Shown in pieces: positions 16,571 through 25,142 of a stretch of DNA of 64,000 nt. The position numbers and the translations under genes were made by a program. The stretch's first letter is position 1, and every line of letters starts with the position of its first letter. The notes below the pieces were generated by a model. It worked only from the letters and a program-made list of their open reading frames with translations. It ran no database searches and was not told the origin of the DNA. Origin of the DNA: UBA1952 sp965200035 (GTDB taxonomy: Bacteria; Bacteroidota; Bacteroidia; Chitinophagales; Chitinophagaceae); assembly GCA_965200035.1 (NCBI GenBank), contig OZ241334.1:4154001-4218000 (forward strand). Reading direction: 5' to 3'.

Positions 16571-18343
16571 TTATCTGACTGCCGGAGTATTTGGGCTTTG
16601 CAGACTGTCGGCAGAAGCATTATTCAGAATAAGCTGGTAGATGCGGAAATCGCCGCGCGGCCATCTGAATTCATAGTGGCCTGTTATTGGTATTGGTATC
16701 GTTTCTCCATCGGTAGTAATGTAATAAGCTTCATTGCCCGCACTACAGAAGTTTGTTTGAAAGCCACGCTTGCCGCCAATATATTTCAGGTAAAAGCTTT
16801 CGTCTGAACAGCCGACTGTTGCATGTGGAGGAAGATCACGCAGATCAAGTATCAATAGCTCTGCGTAGGTGTTGATGTCAAAATGATACAGCGCCTCCGC
16901 CAGTTTAGCCTTCGTCAGCTTTATATAATGATAGATGAACAGCCCGAGAAACAATGGAAAGACAACGAAAATCATCCGCTTCATCCGAAGAGCCCGAAAC
17001 AATTCCTGCAGAGCCCAGCATATAGTGATGATGATAAAAGCATAGGTAATGCTCATATGCCCGATCTGATTTCTCAGGTAAGGAAACTGCTTCATCTGCC
17101 AGCTCATCAGAAACAGTGTTACCCACATAATCAAAAAGAAACCGCCAAAGAACACGCGACTGCGCTTTCTCAGCCACAAAAGCGACAAGACCGGCACGGC
17201 AGCAAGCAGCAGATATACATCTTCATGCACCGTCGTATATCCGGTAAAGCAGTATTCCAGCGCTTCATGAAATTTTACGATCAGCACATCCATATAAGCT
17301 GAATGGCTCAGGTCTGCGCCTTTGACATATTCATTATCCGTGAAAGCACCAATGCCCGAAAAGCTCAGCGCCGGCAGATAGCAGAGAAATGTTGCACATA
17401 TAGCAATCACATTATACCTGAAAAACGCCATGTCGAATGAGCACCGGTAGCATTGCACAATCAGCGCAGCAACTACAAGCGACACATAGAAAAACAGGAA
17501 AGTAGGGAGCGTGAAAAAACCGGCGACCACACAAACTGCAAATAGCTGCAGCCATACCGTATTCCCACGCCTCAGATATTGCCAGAGGAAAACAAAGGCA
17601 GCCCATTCACAAAGCAGATAAAGCTCGTAGCCACGGTTCATCGCGCCAAAGCCCCAGGTCTGAAAATGAACGGATATACATAAGGTGGCCATAAAGGCGA
17701 GCAGCCGATGCCCGAACAATTGTCTGCACCAGAAATAAAGCAGCACAAGCAATAGAATAAAGGAAGCGCCCGACACTATCCTGCCGGTAGCCCAGTGATC
17801 TTTGGCAAACGGAAACAGCACATTATTCAGGAGATTGAACAAAATGTGATTGTTCGGCAGCATATAATAGGCCAGCGTCTGAAACGGATGAATATCCGCA
17901 CAATGAACCGCTGAAAACACTTCATCATTATAAGGAAGGATATGCCACTTTGCAAACTTCCACATAATAATGCCAATCACAACAAGCGAGCCGGACAATA
18001 GATAATCTGCGGGCTTGATTACTGCAAGCGGCTTTATTTGGCGTTTAACATGAGCACCTTTTCGGAGCAACACGATGAATACCAGCAGTCCGATAATAAT
18101 TATTCCAAGCCAGCAAAGCAGGTTCCCTTTTTGCTTCGTAGCATCAGTAAAAAAATCCTTTTCCCAGAATGCACTTCTGTAAAAACAGGGATGAAGATTC
18201 CGGAACCACGCTGCGAGATATGGATGGCTGTGCGTCAAGTAGAAAATGCAGAACACCAGCACCGGCAGCAGAAAAGCTATAGCCATGGCCCGCAAGAGGG
18301 TAGTCGTGCGGATGAAAGCGGTGCTCTTGATAGGCGTTTGCAT
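16571..18343 (-). CDS. Polytopic membrane glycosyltransferase-like protein (GT-C / family 39 type)
   Basis: About 590 residues with some 12 hydrophobic segments. The first loop carries an acidic pair (YNDEVFSAVHC) followed by PFQTLAYYMLPNNHILFN, the arrangement of GT-C enzymes such as ArnT and dolichyl-phosphate-mannose transferases, where the Asp/Glu pair is catalytic. A soluble C-terminal part includes CSDESFYLKYIGG. I choose the ATG at 18343 because a longer frame from 18442 would overlap the divergent gene at 18432. Donor and acceptor are unknown. Confidence 0.7.
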   Translation of the reverse strand: MQTPIKSTAFIRTTTLLRAMAIAFLLPVLVFCIFYLTHSHPYLAAWFRNLHPCFYRSAFWEKDFFTDATKQKGNLLCWLGIIIIGLLVFIVLLRKGAHVKRQIKPLAVIKPADYLLSGSLVVIGIIMWKFAKWHILPYNDEVFSAVHCADIHPFQTLAYYMLPNNHILFNLLNNVLFPFAKDHWATGRIVSGASFILLLVLLYFWCRQLFGHRLLAFMATLCISVHFQTWGFGAMNRGYELYLLCEWAAFVFLWQYLRRGNTVWLQLFAVCVVAGFFTLPTFLFFYVSLVVAALIVQCYRCSFDMAFFRYNVIAICATFLCYLPALSFSGIGAFTDNEYVKGADLSHSAYMDVLIVKFHEALEYCFTGYTTVHEDVYLLLAAVPVLSLLWLRKRSRVFFGGFFLIMWVTLFLMSWQMKQFPYLRNQIGHMSITYAFIIITICWALQELFRALRMKRMIFVVFPLFLGLFIYHYIKLTKAKLAEALYHFDINTYAELLILDLRDLPPHATVGCSDESFYLKYIGGKRGFQTNFCSAGNEAYYITTDGETIPIPITGHYEFRWPRGDFRIYQLILNNASADSLQSPNTPAVR

Positions 18344-18416
18344 GATTTTGGTATGCGAAAGGTAGAAAACATGCTCTGAAAATACCGGCAGAGCTCGTTG
18401 AAAACTTACTTTTTTA

Positions 18417-18424
18417 TACGTTTG
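18417..18424 (+). promoter_or_regulatory. -7 element very close to the DUF4375-like start codon
   Basis: TACGTTTG matches TAnnTTTG and ends only 7 bases before the ATG at 18432, so a transcript from it would have almost no leader. The -33 region is weak. Confidence 0.45.
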
Positions 18425-18431
18425 ATGATCT

Positions 18432-18941
18432 ATGGACAACACACCAATTTATACGCAGAAAATGATTGCTGCAATCGACCAGCTTCTGAAAGAGGGGAAA
18501 GCGGTGAAGAGCTTTGAAGCCCTGACTGAGCCTTTGCACAAAGCTTTATACGAAAAGCAAACTTTTGATCTGCTGGATGAGCTTCCGGTTGGTGAAAGGG
18601 TAGCGCTGGCCTTTGACTATATCCGCATACAAGTGGATGGCGGGGGTTTCATCCAACTGATTCAGAACGGCTATGTAAGCCTGCTGCTTACCACCATTGA
18701 AGGACTTCAGGAAATGCAGGCAGCCGAAAAGATGGTGACTATTCTGGACGATGCGCTGAAGGTGTATGTGCTGAATGTAGATGAACTGACCAAAGAGACA
18801 AGTGTAGATGAATTTGCCCGGCTGTACAGCGAGTTCAAAGAGTTTGAAGAACTGGAGCATCGCTTTGAAGCAGAAAAGGAAATGACCATGGTGGGAATTA
18901 TTGCTTACACTGTTAATTTGAACAGAAATTCTGATTACTGA
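18432..18941 (+). CDS. DMP19/DUF4375-like protein
   Basis: A 169-residue soluble, mostly helical acidic protein. The segment VALAFDYIRIQVDGGGFIQL followed by QNGYVS resembles the conserved core of DUF4375 (DMP19-like) proteins, whose function is not established. It is divergent from the membrane glycosyltransferase gene. A second in-frame ATG exists at 18462. Confidence 0.65.
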   Translation: MDNTPIYTQKMIAAIDQLLKEGKAVKSFEALTEPLHKALYEKQTFDLLDELPVGERVALAFDYIRIQVDGGGFIQLIQNGYVSLLLTTIEGLQEMQAAEKMVTILDDALKVYVLNVDELTKETSVDEFARLYSEFKEFEELEHRFEAEKEMTMVGIIAYTVNLNRNSDY

Positions 18942-19000
18942 CGATTGATTGTTAGAGTATAAACCTTTTCTTTGCGTCCACAAAAAACCGATCTGAGCAA

Positions 19001-19450
19001 ATGAAAAAGATTCTCTTAAGCGCTGCTGCGCTGGCCCTGCTTGCTACTTCCTGCAAGAAAGATGATGACAATAATAACACGCCAAGCAATGGCTTTACGC
19101 TGAATGGCACTCAGTACAATACAACCAATACCAACTACAGCGGAAATATCCTGACAGCCTATTCTACCTCACCTACAGGCTCCGTTTCATTAGGCTTCAA
19201 TGGTAATCCTGCAGCAGGTGATTACACGATTGCAAGTTCTGCGAGCAGCAACAACCAGATCAGCATCAGTGTGGCCACTACAAGCGGCACCAGCGTAACT
19301 GGATATGCGGCTACACCGTCAAATACCAATAAAGCGAAGGTTACTGTAAACGGCAGCAAGATCACTGTAAGCTTTACCGACATCTGGGTGAAAAATCCAC
19401 TCAGCAATACAGACAGCGTAAAGCTTTCCGGCAACATTACTCAGCTCTAA
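19001..19450 (+). CDS. Surface-type lipoprotein, paralogue of the one at 52959-53417
   Basis: A 149-residue protein with a type II signal peptide ending ALLATSC (lipidated Cys18). The mature start CKKDDDNNN fits the Lys/Asp-rich export signals that direct Bacteroidota lipoproteins to the cell surface. The rest is a beta-rich, Ser/Thr/Asn-rich domain. The signal peptide and general layout match the protein encoded at 52959-53417. Function unknown. Confidence 0.75.
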   Translation: MKKILLSAAALALLATSCKKDDDNNNTPSNGFTLNGTQYNTTNTNYSGNILTAYSTSPTGSVSLGFNGNPAAGDYTIASSASSNNQISISVATTSGTSVTGYAATPSNTNKAKVTVNGSKITVSFTDIWVKNPLSNTDSVKLSGNITQL

Positions 19451-19469
19451 GCCAAACCATATAATTTTT

Positions 19470-19503
19470 AAAAAGCCTTCTGCAATTGTGCAGGAGGCTT
19501 TTT
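19470..19503 (+). terminator. Terminator after the lipoprotein gene
   Basis: AAAAAGCCTTCTGCA (19470-19484) pairs with 19489-19503 around the loop ATTG with one G-U pair, ending in a T run. Confidence 0.85.
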
Positions 19504-19545
19504 ATTGCTGTACAATTTCGTACTACGTAAGCCATCAATCTGTCG

Positions 19546-19553
19546 TATCTTTG
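19546..19553 (+). promoter_or_regulatory. -7 element for the ABC-F gene
   Basis: TATCTTTG followed by CG matches the Bacteroidota -7 consensus, 50 bases before the ABC-F ATG. No TTTG is seen at the expected -33 distance. Confidence 0.5.
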
Positions 19554-19603
19554 CGCCGCTTTTAGCCTTCGGGCGGGCAGTAAAATCAAACTAATTCTTA
19601 TTA

Positions 19604-21238
19604 ATGTTATCAGTTCAGAATCTATCGCTTCGCTACGGCAAGCGCGTGCTGTTTGAAGATGTGAATATCCGTTTTACCGAAGGCAATTGCTACGGTATCA
19701 TCGGTGCCAACGGAGCAGGGAAGTCCACTTTTCTGAAAATCTTATCAGGCGAAATCGAGCCGACTACCGGCAAGGTGGAGATTGGCAAAGATCAGCGCAT
19801 GAGCGTGCTGAAGCAAAACCACTACGAGTATAATGATATTCCCGTGCTGGAAACAGTGATGCGGGGCAATGGCAAGCTGTTTGAGGTAATGAAGGCCAAA
19901 GATGAGCTGTATGCCAAAGAAGATTTCACCGAAGAAGACGGCATCAGGGCGGGTGAGCTGGAAGGTTTGTTTGGCGAGATGGATGGCTGGAATGCGGAAA
20001 GCGATGCGGCCACGTTATTGAGCAACCTCGGCATCAAGGAAGAATTTCATTACAAGCTCGTAAAAGAGCTGGACGGCAATCAGCGTGTACGGGTGCTCCT
20101 GGCGCAGGCGCTGTTTGGCAACCCAGATATTCTGCTGCTCGATGAGCCTACCAACGATCTTGATCTCGAAACAATCGCCTGGCTCGAAAACTTCCTGGCG
20201 GATTATGAAAAGGTAGTGCTGGTGGTATCGCATGATCGCCACTTTCTTGATACGGTTTGTACCCACGTTGCCGATATTGATTTCGGTAAAATCTCCGTTT
20301 TTACGGGCAACTATACGTTCTGGTATGAAAGCTCCCAGCTCTTGCTGAAGCAGCGCACGGATTCCAATAAAAAGGCAGAAGACAAGATCGCCGAACTAAA
20401 AGAGTTCATCGCGCGCTTCTCGGCCAATGCATCCAAATCAAAGCAGGCAACCAGCCGGAAGAAAGCCCTTGATAAAATCAAGCTGGAAGATATGACCGCA
20501 TCCACGCGCAAATATCCGGCTATCCTGTTCAACAATCAGGTTCGCGAAGCGGGCGATCAGATCCTTGAAGTCAAGAATCTGGGCAAAGTGGCCAACAGCG
20601 GCGAAGTGCTGTTCCGCAACGTTAACTTTGATCTGAAGCGTGGTCAAAAGATCGCTATTCTTTCTGAAAATTCACTGGCCACCAACGCTTTTTACAGCAT
20701 ACTTGCAGGAGAAGATGAAGCATTTGAAGGCAGCTATAAATGGGGTGTAACAATTACCACAACGTATCTGCCGAATGATAACTCCATCTATTTTTCCAAT
20801 GGCGATCTTAACCTCATCGACTGGCTGCGCCAGTATTCAGAGGAAAAAGACGAAACTTTTATCCGTGGATTTCTGGGAAGAATGCTATTCAGTGGTGAAG
20901 AAACGTTGAAGAAATGTACCGTGTTGAGCGGTGGCGAAAAAATGCGCTGCATGATGAGCCGCATGATGATGCTGAAAGGAAATGTGCTGTTGATGGATGA
21001 GCCCACCAATCACCTGGATCTCGAAAGTATTACAGCGCTCAATAATGGCATGAAAGATTTTAAGGGAACTGTTCTGTTTACCACGCGTGACCATGAGCTG
21101 GCTCAAACCGTTGCCGACCGTATCATTGAAATTACACCAAACGGCATTATCGACCGTGAAATGACGTTCGACGAATACCGTGAAAACGATCGCGTAAAAA
21201 CACTCAAGACAGAATTGTACGGAATGGCTACTGCATAG
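19604..21238 (+). CDS. ABC-F family ATPase, YbiT-like
   Basis: A 544-residue soluble protein with two nucleotide-binding domains and no membrane part. ABC-F proteins act on the ribosome. NBD1 has Walker A GANGAGKST (34-42) and Walker B DILLLDEPTNDLD, but its signature is LDGNQR instead of LSGGQ. NBD2 has a good signature LSGGEK and Walker B VLLMDEPTNHLD, but its Walker A position reads ILSENSLATNAF with no GKS/T. The linker between domains is charged and helical, as in the family. Both degenerate sites together imply only one composite ATP site is canonical. Confidence 0.9.
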   Translation: MLSVQNLSLRYGKRVLFEDVNIRFTEGNCYGIIGANGAGKSTFLKILSGEIEPTTGKVEIGKDQRMSVLKQNHYEYNDIPVLETVMRGNGKLFEVMKAKDELYAKEDFTEEDGIRAGELEGLFGEMDGWNAESDAATLLSNLGIKEEFHYKLVKELDGNQRVRVLLAQALFGNPDILLLDEPTNDLDLETIAWLENFLADYEKVVLVVSHDRHFLDTVCTHVADIDFGKISVFTGNYTFWYESSQLLLKQRTDSNKKAEDKIAELKEFIARFSANASKSKQATSRKKALDKIKLEDMTASTRKYPAILFNNQVREAGDQILEVKNLGKVANSGEVLFRNVNFDLKRGQKIAILSENSLATNAFYSILAGEDEAFEGSYKWGVTITTTYLPNDNSIYFSNGDLNLIDWLRQYSEEKDETFIRGFLGRMLFSGEETLKKCTVLSGGEKMRCMMSRMMMLKGNVLLMDEPTNHLDLESITALNNGMKDFKGTVLFTTRDHELAQTVADRIIEITPNGIIDREMTFDEYRENDRVKTLKTELYGMATA

Positions 21239-21261
21239 TATATCATGCAACAAAGTCAATA

Positions 21262-21301
21262 AAAATAAGAAGCCGCTCAATAATGAGCGGCTTCTTATTT
21301 T
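21262..21301. terminator. Terminator with perfect 17-bp stem
   Basis: AAAATAAGAAGCCGCTC (21262-21278) pairs perfectly with 21285-21301 around loop AATAAT. A/T tracts on both sides allow bidirectional use. Confidence 0.9.
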
Positions 21302-21420
21302 CTAAGTTTTTTTATGATAGGGAGAATAGTTCGTGAGTTTTCTACTTAACATAATGTAAATTATAGGAAAAGTTTTTGAGTTTAACTCTTACGCTAAAGA
21401 CCTTAAAATTCATCTGGGCT

Positions 21421-21759
21421 TTATCCAAGAAACGCACCATCAATAATGAGCAGCTTGACGCCATATTTTGAAAAAGACCTGTGCGAACTAAAATCATCAG
21501 ATACAATGTAGGTCATGTCTTTGGTCAGAGAAAATCGTTCGCCCGTTGCCAGCTCGCTTTCAAAGGTACCTTCCAGACAATGGACAATGTGCCCTTTCTT
21601 ACACCAGTGGTCTGCCAGATAGCCAGGCGAATAACTTACCATTCTCATCCTCAATCCTGGCAATTCAACTGTTTTCCATTCAGCCATGCCTGTATCGCCG
21701 GGATGTTTTGTTGGAGGAATCTGATCCCAATCAATAGCCTGAAATTCAAAGTTGCTCAT
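21421..21759 (-). CDS. DHCW-motif cupin-fold protein
   Basis: A 112-residue single-domain cupin. The family signature is visible as ADHWCKKGHIVHCLEGTF. The first cupin motif's His and Glu residues are HWCKKGH and LEG, and SDDFSSHRS contributes the second motif. Reaction unknown. It is divergent from the arsR-type gene; two tandem 19-bp direct repeats lie immediately upstream of its start. Confidence 0.85.
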   Translation of the reverse strand: MSNFEFQAIDWDQIPPTKHPGDTGMAEWKTVELPGLRMRMVSYSPGYLADHWCKKGHIVHCLEGTFESELATGERFSLTKDMTYIVSDDFSSHRSFSKYGVKLLIIDGAFLG

Positions 21760-21762
21760 ACG

Positions 21763-21802
21763 GTTGTTTGATAGTACAAAGTTGTTGTTTGGTAGTACAA
21801 AG
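21763..21802. repeat. Tandem direct repeat upstream of the DHCW cupin gene
   Basis: GTTGTTTGATAGTACAAAG (21763-21781) and GTTGTTTGGTAGTACAAAG (21784-21802) differ at one base and are spaced 21 bp apart, two helical turns. The proximal copy ends 3 bases from the cupin ATG. Likely an operator, regulator unknown. Confidence 0.6.
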
Positions 21803-21840
21803 CTATTGACTTCAGTGATTTTGCAGAATTTCAGAAAAAA

Positions 21841-21872
21841 TTTGCGTAGTTAAATAGCTACGCATATATTTG
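21841..21872 (+). promoter_or_regulatory. Promoter of the arsR-AHSA1-DoxX operon
   Basis: TTTG (21841-21844), a 20-base spacer and TATATTTG (21865-21872) match the Bacteroidota consensus exactly. The ATG at 21891 would leave a leader of only about a dozen bases. Confidence 0.75.
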
Positions 21873-21890
21873 TAGCCAAATAGCTACGTA
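21846..21890. promoter_or_regulatory. Two ArsR-type operator repeats around the -7 element
   Basis: GTAGTTAAATAGCTACGCA (21846-21864) fills the spacer between -33 and -7. GTAGCCAAATAGCTACGTA (21872-21890) runs from the -7 to the base before the start codon. Each copy contains the dyad GTAG-N7-CTAC. Binding by the ArsR-type protein encoded next would block the polymerase. Confidence 0.7.
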
Positions 21891-22214
21891 ATGAATCTAA
21901 GAAGAGATGTATTCCAGGCCATAGCCGACCCAACAAGGAGAGCTATTCTTATGCTGGTAGCCGCACAGTCCATGACGGCCGGCGCTATCGCTGCCAACTT
22001 CGATACCGCCCGGCCTACCGTTTCCAAACATTTACAGATTCTTACTGAGTGTGAATTGCTGACGCAGGAACAAAACGGCCGGGAAATTCATTATCATTTA
22101 AATCCGCAAAAGATGAAAGAAATCGCCGACTTTATTGAACCATTCCGCAAGATGTGGGATGATCGCTTTAATACATTGGAAAATGTTATGAAAAATTATC
22201 AATCAAAACAATAA
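21891..22214 (+). CDS. ArsR family transcriptional regulator
   Basis: A 107-residue winged-helix repressor with IADPTRRAILMLV, a recognition region TARPTVSKHLQIL and a wing GREIHYHLNP. No metal-binding Cys cluster is seen, so this is the ligand-independent or non-metal type often paired with AHSA1/SRPBCC proteins, as here. It probably represses its own operon through the two repeats that overlap its promoter. Confidence 0.92.
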   Translation: MNLRRDVFQAIADPTRRAILMLVAAQSMTAGAIAANFDTARPTVSKHLQILTECELLTQEQNGREIHYHLNPQKMKEIADFIEPFRKMWDDRFNTLENVMKNYQSKQ

Positions 22215-22232
22215 TCGCAAAACAACAAAATC

Positions 22233-22700
22233 ATGGAACTGAAAACCAAAGTCCGCGCCGAAGATGGCAAACAGGAAATTACCATCACCAGAACTTTCGA
22301 CCTGCCGGTTGATCTGCTTTTCAAAGCCTACACCGAGCCAACACTTATTGAGCAATGGATGGGCACTAAAGTGCTGAAGCTCGATAACCAGAATCACGGC
22401 GGCTATCAGTTTGAAACAACCAATCCGCAAGGGCAAATAGTATTCCGGGCCAACGGTACAATTCATGAATTTGTGCCCGGTCAAAAGATTACCCGCACGT
22501 TTGAAATGAACAATGCGCCGTTTGATGTACAGCTTGAGTTCTTAACCTTTGAGCCACTGACAGACAATACCAGTAAGCTTACCATGCACACCGTTTATAA
22601 AACAACAGAACTAAGAGATCAGATGCTAAAAATGCCCTTTGCCCAGGGCATCAATATGGCGCATGACCGTTTGCAAAAAGTTGCTGACCAATTAAAATAA
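22233..22700 (+). CDS. SRPBCC / AHSA1-domain protein
   Basis: A 155-residue START-fold protein. RTFDLPVDLLFKAYTEPTLIEQWMG is the typical AHSA1 entry, with TRTFEMNN and LTFEPL in the middle and a long C-terminal helix. Such domains bind hydrophobic ligands. It follows the ArsR gene by 18 bases and precedes the DoxX gene by 6, so all three share an operon. Confidence 0.9.
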   Translation: MELKTKVRAEDGKQEITITRTFDLPVDLLFKAYTEPTLIEQWMGTKVLKLDNQNHGGYQFETTNPQGQIVFRANGTIHEFVPGQKITRTFEMNNAPFDVQLEFLTFEPLTDNTSKLTMHTVYKTTELRDQMLKMPFAQGINMAHDRLQKVADQLK

Positions 22701-22706
22701 ACACTG

Positions 22707-23087
22707 ATGACCCGTACAAAGAAAATTATCTATTGGGTATCTACAATATGGCTGGCGCTGGGAATGGTAGCTACCGGATTGGTACAGCTAGCCATCATCC
22801 ACCAGGAAGCTTCCTATATGAAAAACCTAAACTATCCCGCTTATGTAATGCCGCTGCTGGGTGTTTGGAAATTGCTGGGCGCCGTGGCCATCCTCGTTCC
22901 ACGATTTCCTCTCCTGAAAGAATGGGCTTACGCCGGCTTGTTCTTTGCCATGACCGGTGCAGGATGGTCACACATCGCATCAGGTACTGCAGATCAGATC
23001 TACCCTTCCATATTATTGCTATCACTGACCATTGTCTCATGGTATTCCCGGCCTGCAGATAGGAAAGTTGCTTTAACAAGCACATAA
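22707..23087 (+). CDS. DoxX-like membrane protein
   Basis: A 126-residue protein with four TM helices. Typical DoxX-like elements are IYWVSTIWLALGMVATG, YPAYVMPLLGVWKLLGAVA and GLFFAMTGAGWSH. Function of the family is not settled. Last gene of the ArsR-AHSA1-DoxX operon. Confidence 0.88.
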   Translation: MTRTKKIIYWVSTIWLALGMVATGLVQLAIIHQEASYMKNLNYPAYVMPLLGVWKLLGAVAILVPRFPLLKEWAYAGLFFAMTGAGWSHIASGTADQIYPSILLLSLTIVSWYSRPADRKVALTST

Positions 23088-23155
23088 ATAAAAGCACCAG
23101 TATAGATAATTAGCATTGACCGTGTATCTTTCAGGAAGCAATAAATAGAAATGGC

Positions 23156-23737
23156 ATGAATCCGAAAGTTGATTTCTTTTTCACCAAACCCAGCCAGTGG
23201 CAGAAAGAATATAAGCTGCTGAGAAAGTTCATTCTTGACTGCCACCTGACCGAAGACCTGAAATGGGGCTGCCCGTGCTATGCTTATGAGGATAAGAACA
23301 TTGTGCTCATCCACGGCTTTAAAGAATATGTTGCAGTGCTCTTTTTCAAAGGTGCATTGATGAAAGACCCTGATCATATTCTGATTCAGCAAACGGAAAA
23401 CGTGCAGGCCACGCGCCAGATTCGTTTTACGAGTCAGGAGCAGATCAAAAATTTGGAGTTAACCATAAAATCGTACATATATGAAGCGGTAGAAATAGAA
23501 GAATCCGGCCAGAAGGTGCCGATGAAAAAGACCACAGCGTTTTCTGTGCCGGAAGAATTTCAGCAGAAGCTGAACGGGCTACCCATGTTAAAAGCAGCTT
23601 TTGAGCAGTTAACGCCCGGCAGGCAAAGAGCATATTTGTTGCATTTTTCCCAGCCAAAGCAATCCAAAACCCGCGAATCAAGAATCGAAAAAGCGATTCC
23701 ACAGATTATGGAGGGTAAGGGTTTGAACGATGAATAA
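23156..23737 (+). CDS. DUF1801 / YdeI (OmdA)-like protein
   Basis: A 193-residue soluble protein in two parts. The N-terminal DUF1801-like domain has LTEDLKWGCPCYAYEDKNIVLIHG and FKEYVAVLFFKGALM. The C-terminal helical YdeI-like domain has VPEEFQQKLNGLP, FEQLTPGRQRAYLLHFSQ and KQSKTRESRIEKAIPQI. Often found beside ArsR/AHSA1 genes in Bacteroidota; biochemical role unknown. Confidence 0.85.
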   Translation: MNPKVDFFFTKPSQWQKEYKLLRKFILDCHLTEDLKWGCPCYAYEDKNIVLIHGFKEYVAVLFFKGALMKDPDHILIQQTENVQATRQIRFTSQEQIKNLELTIKSYIYEAVEIEESGQKVPMKKTTAFSVPEEFQQKLNGLPMLKAAFEQLTPGRQRAYLLHFSQPKQSKTRESRIEKAIPQIMEGKGLNDE

Positions 23738-23944
23738 CGGTTTTTTATAGATAACGGCAGAGGTCATTCAGTTGATACAGGTATCAAACCAGTAGATGAA
23801 TTATCAACTCGGATTTATGAACGTTTTTTGCACCTGCAGTAACTTACCCCTAATTTGACCTCAAAAGACTGCTATCATTTGCATATCAATTCGATGTGCA
23901 AACAAATTATTTAACTGTTTCGTGTTTTCGATGCCGGATTGGTA

Positions 23945-23952
23945 TAGATTTG
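23945..23952 (+). promoter_or_regulatory. -7 element for the second T9SS protein gene
   Basis: TAGATTTG matches TAnnTTTG, 51 bases before the ATG at 24004. The -33 is not clear. A run of eight C lies between it and the start codon. Confidence 0.45.
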
Positions 23953-24003
23953 CGTGCCGATATTCTATAGAAGAATGCGATAACGCTACAAACACCCCCC
24001 CCT

Positions 24004-25056
24004 ATGAAAACGCTTGGTTTAACTATTGCCTGCCTGCTCCTGCTGCTATCTGCTGATGCACAGCCCAATTCTGCCGTCACAAATTTCAACGTCAGTCCCA
24101 AACCTGTACCGGCTATCGGTTCATCAATGGTGATCACCTGCAAAATCGGAAATCTGGGCGATGCCCCGCTTACCGGCGAGGATGCTTCTCATAGTATGAC
24201 CTTTGTGCTTTGCCTGGGTAAAACGGCTCCGGCTACTCCCGCCAATCCGGTAGCGGACCTGTCCGGACCAATCACCAGCTATTTCAATATAACGTTCCTG
24301 CCACCCATGGGAAGTGGTGAGGGCGGCTGCTATCTGGGCGTACAAAAAAGCAATATTGCGATTGCGGCCGGTGCCATGTATAATCTCTCTCTGAACACCG
24401 TTGTATTTGACGGTACCACTACTGTAGATGATATCGGGGGCAGTGTAAATGTACAGCGCGCACCGGTTTCCTCCAACGTCGGACCCGATTTTGCATCCCA
24501 ATATACGCGCCTCGCGCCATCATCCCTGCCTGTAAAGCTGCTGAGCTTTGACGGTGCTGCACAAAGCGGTATAGCTCACCTGATCTGGCGCACAGCATCG
24601 GAGGAGAACAGCTCATTTTATGAAGTCCAGAGCAGTGAGGATGGAACTACTTTTCAGCCCTCAATAAAAGTACAGAGCCGGAATAATCGCCTCGGCGCGG
24701 ATTACAGGACAGAGGTAAATCTGAAGAATACAAAAACCTTCTTCCGCCTGAAAATGGCCGACCAGAATGGTGACTTTACCTATAGCCGCATAATCAGTAT
24801 AGAAACGGATCTGGCAACAGATAATCTGCCCGGGCTGCACCCAAACCCTGCAAGCCGGCAAGTCACGATAACAGATTTAACCGCAGGCAGCACAATCCGC
24901 ATCTACAACACTATTGGCAGGTTAATGACACATTATAACACACAGGAAAAAGCAGACAATGTGATTGATGTAAATCTCTATCCGGCGGGTAGCTATTTCA
25001 TTCAGGTCACCGATCCATATGGCAGGATTTCAAAACTTGTTTTTTTGAAAAAATAA
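24004..25056 (+). CDS. T9SS-exported protein with type A sorting domain
   Basis: A 350-residue protein with a signal peptide (MKTLGLTIACLLLLLSADA). The first part resembles a CARDB-like beta domain (VPAIGSSMVITCKIGNLGDAPL). The middle (LLSFDGAAQSGIAHLIWRTA, FYEVQSSEDGTTF) is typical of T9SS cargo. The C-terminal 75 residues are a sorting domain (LHPNPASRQVTI, ending FLKK). Probably attached to or released at the cell surface; ligand unknown. Confidence 0.85.
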   Translation: MKTLGLTIACLLLLLSADAQPNSAVTNFNVSPKPVPAIGSSMVITCKIGNLGDAPLTGEDASHSMTFVLCLGKTAPATPANPVADLSGPITSYFNITFLPPMGSGEGGCYLGVQKSNIAIAAGAMYNLSLNTVVFDGTTTVDDIGGSVNVQRAPVSSNVGPDFASQYTRLAPSSLPVKLLSFDGAAQSGIAHLIWRTASEENSSFYEVQSSEDGTTFQPSIKVQSRNNRLGADYRTEVNLKNTKTFFRLKMADQNGDFTYSRIISIETDLATDNLPGLHPNPASRQVTITDLTAGSTIRIYNTIGRLMTHYNTQEKADNVIDVNLYPAGSYFIQVTDPYGRISKLVFLKK

Positions 25057-25103
25057 TGATTGCAAAGCAGGACTGACTTAAAAAAAGTTGTTCATTATTT
25101 GAT

Positions 25104-25142
25104 AAATAAAGGCCTCTTGCGAATAGCAGGAGGCTTTTATTT
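25104..25142 (+). terminator. Terminator after the second T9SS gene
   Basis: The arm 25104-25120 pairs with 25126-25142 around GAATA with mismatches, followed by a T run. The remaining bases to 25383 hold no gene I would assert, apart from a possible 25-codon frame at 25290-25367. Confidence 0.75.
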
